DNA of 16,564 nucleotides, from NCBI GenBank assembly GCA_002372545.1, contig DFHD01000090.1:1-16564 (forward strand), written 5' to 3'. This DNA is from Lachnospiraceae bacterium UBA3732 (GTDB lineage: Bacteria; Bacillota; Clostridia; Lachnospirales; Lachnospiraceae). A program made the translations under genes and the position numbers. Under the pieces are notes generated by a model. That model saw only the letters and a list, made by a program, of their open reading frames with translations, had not been told where the DNA came from and searched no databases. Shown one piece after another: positions 13,516-16,564 of this stretch. Every line of letters begins with the position of its first letter. Within the stretch, counting starts at the first letter, position 1.

Positions 13516-15519
13516 ATGGAAAAATCTCTGAAAAAGAGAATCATAAAGCGGATCTCGCTTGACAGGATCCCCGTCTGTTATTTTGCCGCTGCGATCATTG
13601 TCGAGCTGCTTGCGGTAACGACAGTAGAAGGAAATCCGCTGATCAGACGTCCCTGGATCGATCTGGGGCTCTTCTTCCTGACAGTAGGTATCCTCTTTCT
13701 TCTGAAATCCAACCGCGCCAGATTCATTGTGGGGCTTGTGTTCCTGAGCTTTCTGGCGGTGATGGATCTGATCCTGACCGTTGTGTTTGACATGACGGAG
13801 CAGTATTTTGATTTCGGTATGCTGAAACTGAGAAACGACGCCTTCGGTATTCTGGAATCCATACCCATGAACTTTACCATGTTTTATGTCTCGATGGGAG
13901 CGGTGGTGGCCTTTTCCATCCTGTCTCTCCGGCATGTAAAGAAAGAAAGGCTTGCGCCCAGAGGGAAAAAGGGCATAGTCGTAGCGGCTGTATCCGTTAC
14001 CCTTGGCGTTACCATGATGGTTGCGTCACTGTTCGGCGATAAGCAGAAGATCAATATCTATGACCGCATCCTGACCGGAAACGAGGGCGGCGTCTATAAC
14101 GAGTACGGCGTTATGGGCAACCTGATCCGGGAGATGGCGACAGGCTTATTCGGAACAAATGAAGAGGTAATGTCCGGAAAGGAAATCTCAAATTACGTGT
14201 ACGCGCAGGAATCGAGACCCACAAAGTATTTCGGCGTTTCCGAGGGCAATAATGTGGTCATGGTCCTTGTGGAGAGCCTCGAGTGGTATCCCTTCATCCT
14301 GGATCCGGAGTTTCCGAACCAGCTGAACCTGACGCAGGAACAGATCGAGGAGCTCTTCCCCAATCTGCTCAGCTTTTACCGGAGCAGTACGGTGGTACGG
14401 AACTTCCATTCCCGTGAGAAGACTGATATTTCCGAGACGCTCAGTATTATGGGCAGCTACCCCACAGGAGCTTATGTAAACTACGATTATCCGGAGAATA
14501 CGGTGCCTTATACCGTTCCCCGGGCTCTGCAGGAACTGGATCCCGACATTAAGTGCACTTCCTACCATAATGGTTTCAAATCCTTCTATAACCGGGAGGA
14601 GGCCCATGATATGTTCGGCTTTTCCTATCTGACCGACTGCTACGATATGGAGGAGATCTCCGATGCCAACGTGAGGGCCGGCGGCGAGGAGACCATGCAT
14701 AATTACCTGCCGGACGGCGAGCGGAATCTGGATACGGATATGATCGCCACCTGCAAGGACATGATGTTCCCCACGGATCAGCGTTTCTATACGTATATCA
14801 CGACGATCACCATGCACGGCATGTACTATGAAAGAAAGAATCTGACGGAGCAGAGAGAAAAGCTGATGTCCATGTATCCCCTTCCGGAGGATGCGGAGGA
14901 ATATCAGAGAGACGCCTTCAATTACCTTACGGCGGTAATGCTGTTCGATGAGGCGCTGGGCATGATGATGGACGACCTTCGGGAGAAGGGTCTTCTGGAC
15001 CATACCACCATCGTGCTTTTCGGCGATCATAATACCTATTACAACGAGCTTTCCAGCAACATTAAGGATATTCACGGTTTTGACACTGAGCGCTACTATA
15101 CCGACCTCTTTAATGTTCCGCTGATGATCTATGATGAAAATATTGAACCCCAGGTAATCGATAAGTTCTGCTGCACGGCGGATATGGTCCCCACGGTTCT
15201 GGATCTTCTGGGTATCCGGTATTTCAGTAATCTTTACTATGGCCATTCGGTCTACGATCCTGAGGAATCTGTTCTCTACAGCCGCGCCTATGGCATCATT
15301 GTGGATGACGGTATTGTAGGACGGAGCATCAATCAGCTGCAGTATCAGGCGCCGACGGTAACGGAGAAGGATCTTATTGACTTCCGGGACAGGGCAAAGC
15401 AGCTGGTGAAAAAGATCCGTTATACCGATCAGATCTTCCGGCAGGATTATTTCGGAAAAAAGAAGAACCTGAATACATATCTGGAAAGGTTCCGTAAGCT
15501 GAACGGAATGGAGGAGTAA
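13516..15519 (+). CDS. LTA synthase / sulfatase family membrane enzyme
   Basis: The 667-residue protein has five predicted membrane helices in the first 170 residues, then a large extracellular alkaline-phosphatase/sulfatase domain. This is the architecture of lipoteichoic acid synthases, which move glycerolphosphate from phosphatidylglycerol to a polymer or glycan. The expected site residues are present: E253 (VLVESLE), nucleophile T303 (REKTDISET), H434 (TMHG) and D504-H505 (FGDHN). They correspond to Staphylococcus LtaS E255, T300, H416 and D475/H476. The start is ATG with AAGGAG 8 nt upstream. Related enzymes also add phosphoglycerol or phosphoethanolamine to other glycans, so the exact acceptor is unknown and no symbol is given. 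The gene lies between two membrane-protein genes. Confidence 0.9.
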   Translation: MEKSLKKRIIKRISLDRIPVCYFAAAIIVELLAVTTVEGNPLIRRPWIDLGLFFLTVGILFLLKSNRARFIVGLVFLSFLAVMDLILTVVFDMTEQYFDFGMLKLRNDAFGILESIPMNFTMFYVSMGAVVAFSILSLRHVKKERLAPRGKKGIVVAAVSVTLGVTMMVASLFGDKQKINIYDRILTGNEGGVYNEYGVMGNLIREMATGLFGTNEEVMSGKEISNYVYAQESRPTKYFGVSEGNNVVMVLVESLEWYPFILDPEFPNQLNLTQEQIEELFPNLLSFYRSSTVVRNFHSREKTDISETLSIMGSYPTGAYVNYDYPENTVPYTVPRALQELDPDIKCTSYHNGFKSFYNREEAHDMFGFSYLTDCYDMEEISDANVRAGGEETMHNYLPDGERNLDTDMIATCKDMMFPTDQRFYTYITTITMHGMYYERKNLTEQREKLMSMYPLPEDAEEYQRDAFNYLTAVMLFDEALGMMMDDLREKGLLDHTTIVLFGDHNTYYNELSSNIKDIHGFDTERYYTDLFNVPLMIYDENIEPQVIDKFCCTADMVPTVLDLLGIRYFSNLYYGHSVYDPEESVLYSRAYGIIVDDGIVGRSINQLQYQAPTVTEKDLIDFRDRAKQLVKKIRYTDQIFRQDYFGKKKNLNTYLERFRKLNGMEE

Positions 15520-15522
15520 AGC

Positions 15523-16278
15523 GTGACCATTCTTCTTGTTCTTGCCTTCTTATTCTTTGTGGGCTCCATGTTCGGATGGGGGCTGGAACTGATTTACCGA
15601 AGATTTTTCTCCGCCAATAATCCGGAGAGAAAGTGGATCAATCCCGGCTTTTGCACGGGTCCCTATCTTCCCCTTTACGGCTCCGGCCTCTGCGTTCTCT
15701 ACCTGATCGCCGGAATCCGGCCGTATATCGATCTGGGAAATAAGGTGCTGGATTCGGCTGTCCTTCTTCTGGCGATGGCGCTGGCGATGACGGTCATTGA
15801 GTACATTGCCGGTATCATATCCTATAAGGGCTTTCATGTACGCCTTTGGGATTATTCCGGCGAATGGGGGAATATCCAGGGGATCATCTGTCCGAAGTTT
15901 TCTCTTTTCTGGGGAATTCTGGGAGTCGCTTATTACTATCTGATCCATCCGAATATCCTGGATGCGCTGGACTGGCTGGCGCACAATCTTGCTTCTTCCT
16001 TCTTCATCGGCGTATTCTACGGCGTATTCGTGATCGATCTTGTTCATTCCGCGAACCTGATCGCCAAGCTGAAGCAGATCGCAGAGGAGAACGATGTTGT
16101 GGTGCGCTATGAGGAGCTGAAGAGCCACATCCGTTCCAGAAGCGATGCGCTGAAGCAGAAATACTATTTCTTCCAGCCCTTCCGTTCCGATACGGTCCTT
16201 GCCGAGCACATTAAAGCGCTCAAGGCAAAACTGGAGGAAAAAAGGGCAGAGCAGGAGAAGCAGGATAAAAAAGCTTAA
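15523..16278 (+). CDS. CmpB-type (PF06541-like) multi-pass membrane protein
   Basis: The 251-residue protein resembles the family labelled putative ABC-transporter type IV / CmpB. It has a helix with FGWGLELIY, then INPGFCTGPYLPLYGSG, then LWDYSGEWGNIQGIICPKFSLFWG. About five membrane segments are visible (near 2-24, 47-66, 78-101, 126-143, 152-174). A charged, partly coiled-coil cytosolic tail (about 180-251) ends in Lys/Glu repeats. The family's function is not settled, and I see no ATPase partner here. GTG 15523 is chosen because GGAGGAG (15510-15516) lies 6 nt upstream, overlapping the end of the previous gene. It is probably the last gene of the envelope run. No clear terminator follows. 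Confidence 0.85.
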   Translation: MTILLVLAFLFFVGSMFGWGLELIYRRFFSANNPERKWINPGFCTGPYLPLYGSGLCVLYLIAGIRPYIDLGNKVLDSAVLLLAMALAMTVIEYIAGIISYKGFHVRLWDYSGEWGNIQGIICPKFSLFWGILGVAYYYLIHPNILDALDWLAHNLASSFFIGVFYGVFVIDLVHSANLIAKLKQIAEENDVVVRYEELKSHIRSRSDALKQKYYFFQPFRSDTVLAEHIKALKAKLEEKRAEQEKQDKKA

Positions 16279-16367
16279 CAGGAACAACGCGCCCAGGGTG
16301 ATTTTTGAGGCTCTCCTGTATAGGGATACTACAGGGATACGATGAACCCGGGGGAATGAAACAATTA

Positions 16368-16396
16368 TTTACAAAAAATGGAATATATGTTACATT
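16368..16396 (+). promoter_or_regulatory. Sigma-A-type promoter with extended -10
   Basis: TTTACA (16368-16373) and TACATT (16391-16396) are separated by exactly 17 bases, and a TG one base before the -10 makes it an extended -10. The spacer is AT-rich, unlike the surrounding coding DNA. Transcription would begin near 16403, about 57 bases before the zinc-ribbon gene. Confidence 0.7.
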
Positions 16397-16413
16397 ATCA
16401 TTGATACGCAAAT

Positions 16414-16428
16414 GTCAGCATGGCTGAC
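16414..16428 (+). promoter_or_regulatory. Palindrome just downstream of the promoter
   Basis: GTCAGC and GCTGAC form a perfect inverted repeat with a three-base ATG centre, about 18 bases after the -10 box. It could be a repressor operator or a small 5'-UTR hairpin. No T run follows, so it is not a terminator. Confidence 0.45.
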
Positions 16429-16459
16429 TTGAACATGTAAATGAAAGTGAGGGATGTAA

Positions 16460-16564
16460 ATGGTTTGTCCGAATTGTGGTCAGATGATACCGGACGGACT
16501 CCCGGCTTGTCCGGCGTGCGGAGCACAGCTCATGCAGGGAGGCTATGGAGCACCGCAGGGAATG
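16460..16564 (+). CDS. Zinc-ribbon protein, N-terminal fragment (cut by window end)
   Basis: The first 35 codons are visible. ATG 16460 has AGTGAGGG (16446-16453) 6 nt upstream. The N terminus holds two CPxC knuckles, C3-PN-C6 and C17-PA-C20, the usual four-cysteine zinc ribbon found at the start of many Firmicute membrane or regulatory proteins. The sequence then turns into a Gly/Gln/Pro-rich linker (GGYGAPQG). The rest is outside the window, so the function cannot be told. It has its own promoter and so starts a new transcription unit after the envelope genes. Confidence 0.8.
   Translation, partial: MVCPNCGQMIPDGLPACPACGAQLMQGGYGAPQGM

Noticed and set aside
16279..16340. Terminator after the CmpB-type gene
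   Set aside because: The ACAGGA/TCCTGT inverted repeat has a loop of over 30 bases and no T run, so it does not look like an intrinsic terminator.

Overview
The window is a gene-dense chromosomal segment with every recognisable gene on the + strand. Moderately GC-rich coding DNA, Gram-positive style ribosome binding sites, the secA-prfB linkage, class II aspartokinase, a lipoprotein with a Thr/Glu linker, an LTA-synthase-like enzyme and a CmpB-type membrane protein all point to a Firmicute, most likely a Clostridia member of the Lachnospiraceae type. This is inferred from gene content; no 16S or other phylogenetic marker is present. I see no phage, insertion sequence, CRISPR array, tRNA or rRNA.

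Region 1 (1-5309): the 3' two fifths or so of secA, then prfB (release factor 2, encoded without the usual programmed frameshift), homoserine dehydrogenase (hom) and aspartokinase (lysC). hom and lysC are two enzymes of the aspartate-to-threonine/methionine/lysine pathway. lysC carries a strong in-frame internal start for a regulatory beta subunit. A clear Rho-independent terminator follows lysC.

Region 2 (5370-10789): a deoxycytidylate deaminase gene, then a tRNA-maturation run: tsaE, tsaB, rimI, a ribonuclease Z gene and tsaD, which hold three of the Tsa proteins for t6A37 plus 3'-end processing. ispD (MEP isoprenoid pathway) overlaps the end of tsaD. The junctions around tsaE, tsaB and rimI hold several short tandem duplications. 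One of them lies in an open frame that continues tsaE past its stop codon to the tsaB start.

Region 3 (10844-16278): a cell-envelope run. It has a DUF885 zinc-peptidase-like lipoprotein (preceded by a seven-codon mini-ORF that overlaps its start), an unrecognised six-helix membrane protein, an LTA-synthase/sulfatase-family enzyme with five N-terminal helices, and a CmpB-type (PF06541-like) membrane protein. Their spacing is very tight and the starts are often overlapping, so they are probably co-transcribed.

Region 4 (16279-16564): a non-coding stretch with a good sigma-A-type promoter and a short palindrome, then the first 35 codons of a zinc-ribbon protein cut by the window end.

Most of the window is ordinary core genome. 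I found no convincing new defence or mobile system. The best points for follow-up are the lysC internal start, the frameshift-free prfB, the tsaE-tsaB junction frame with 15-bp repeats, and the envelope cluster with its unknown membrane protein.
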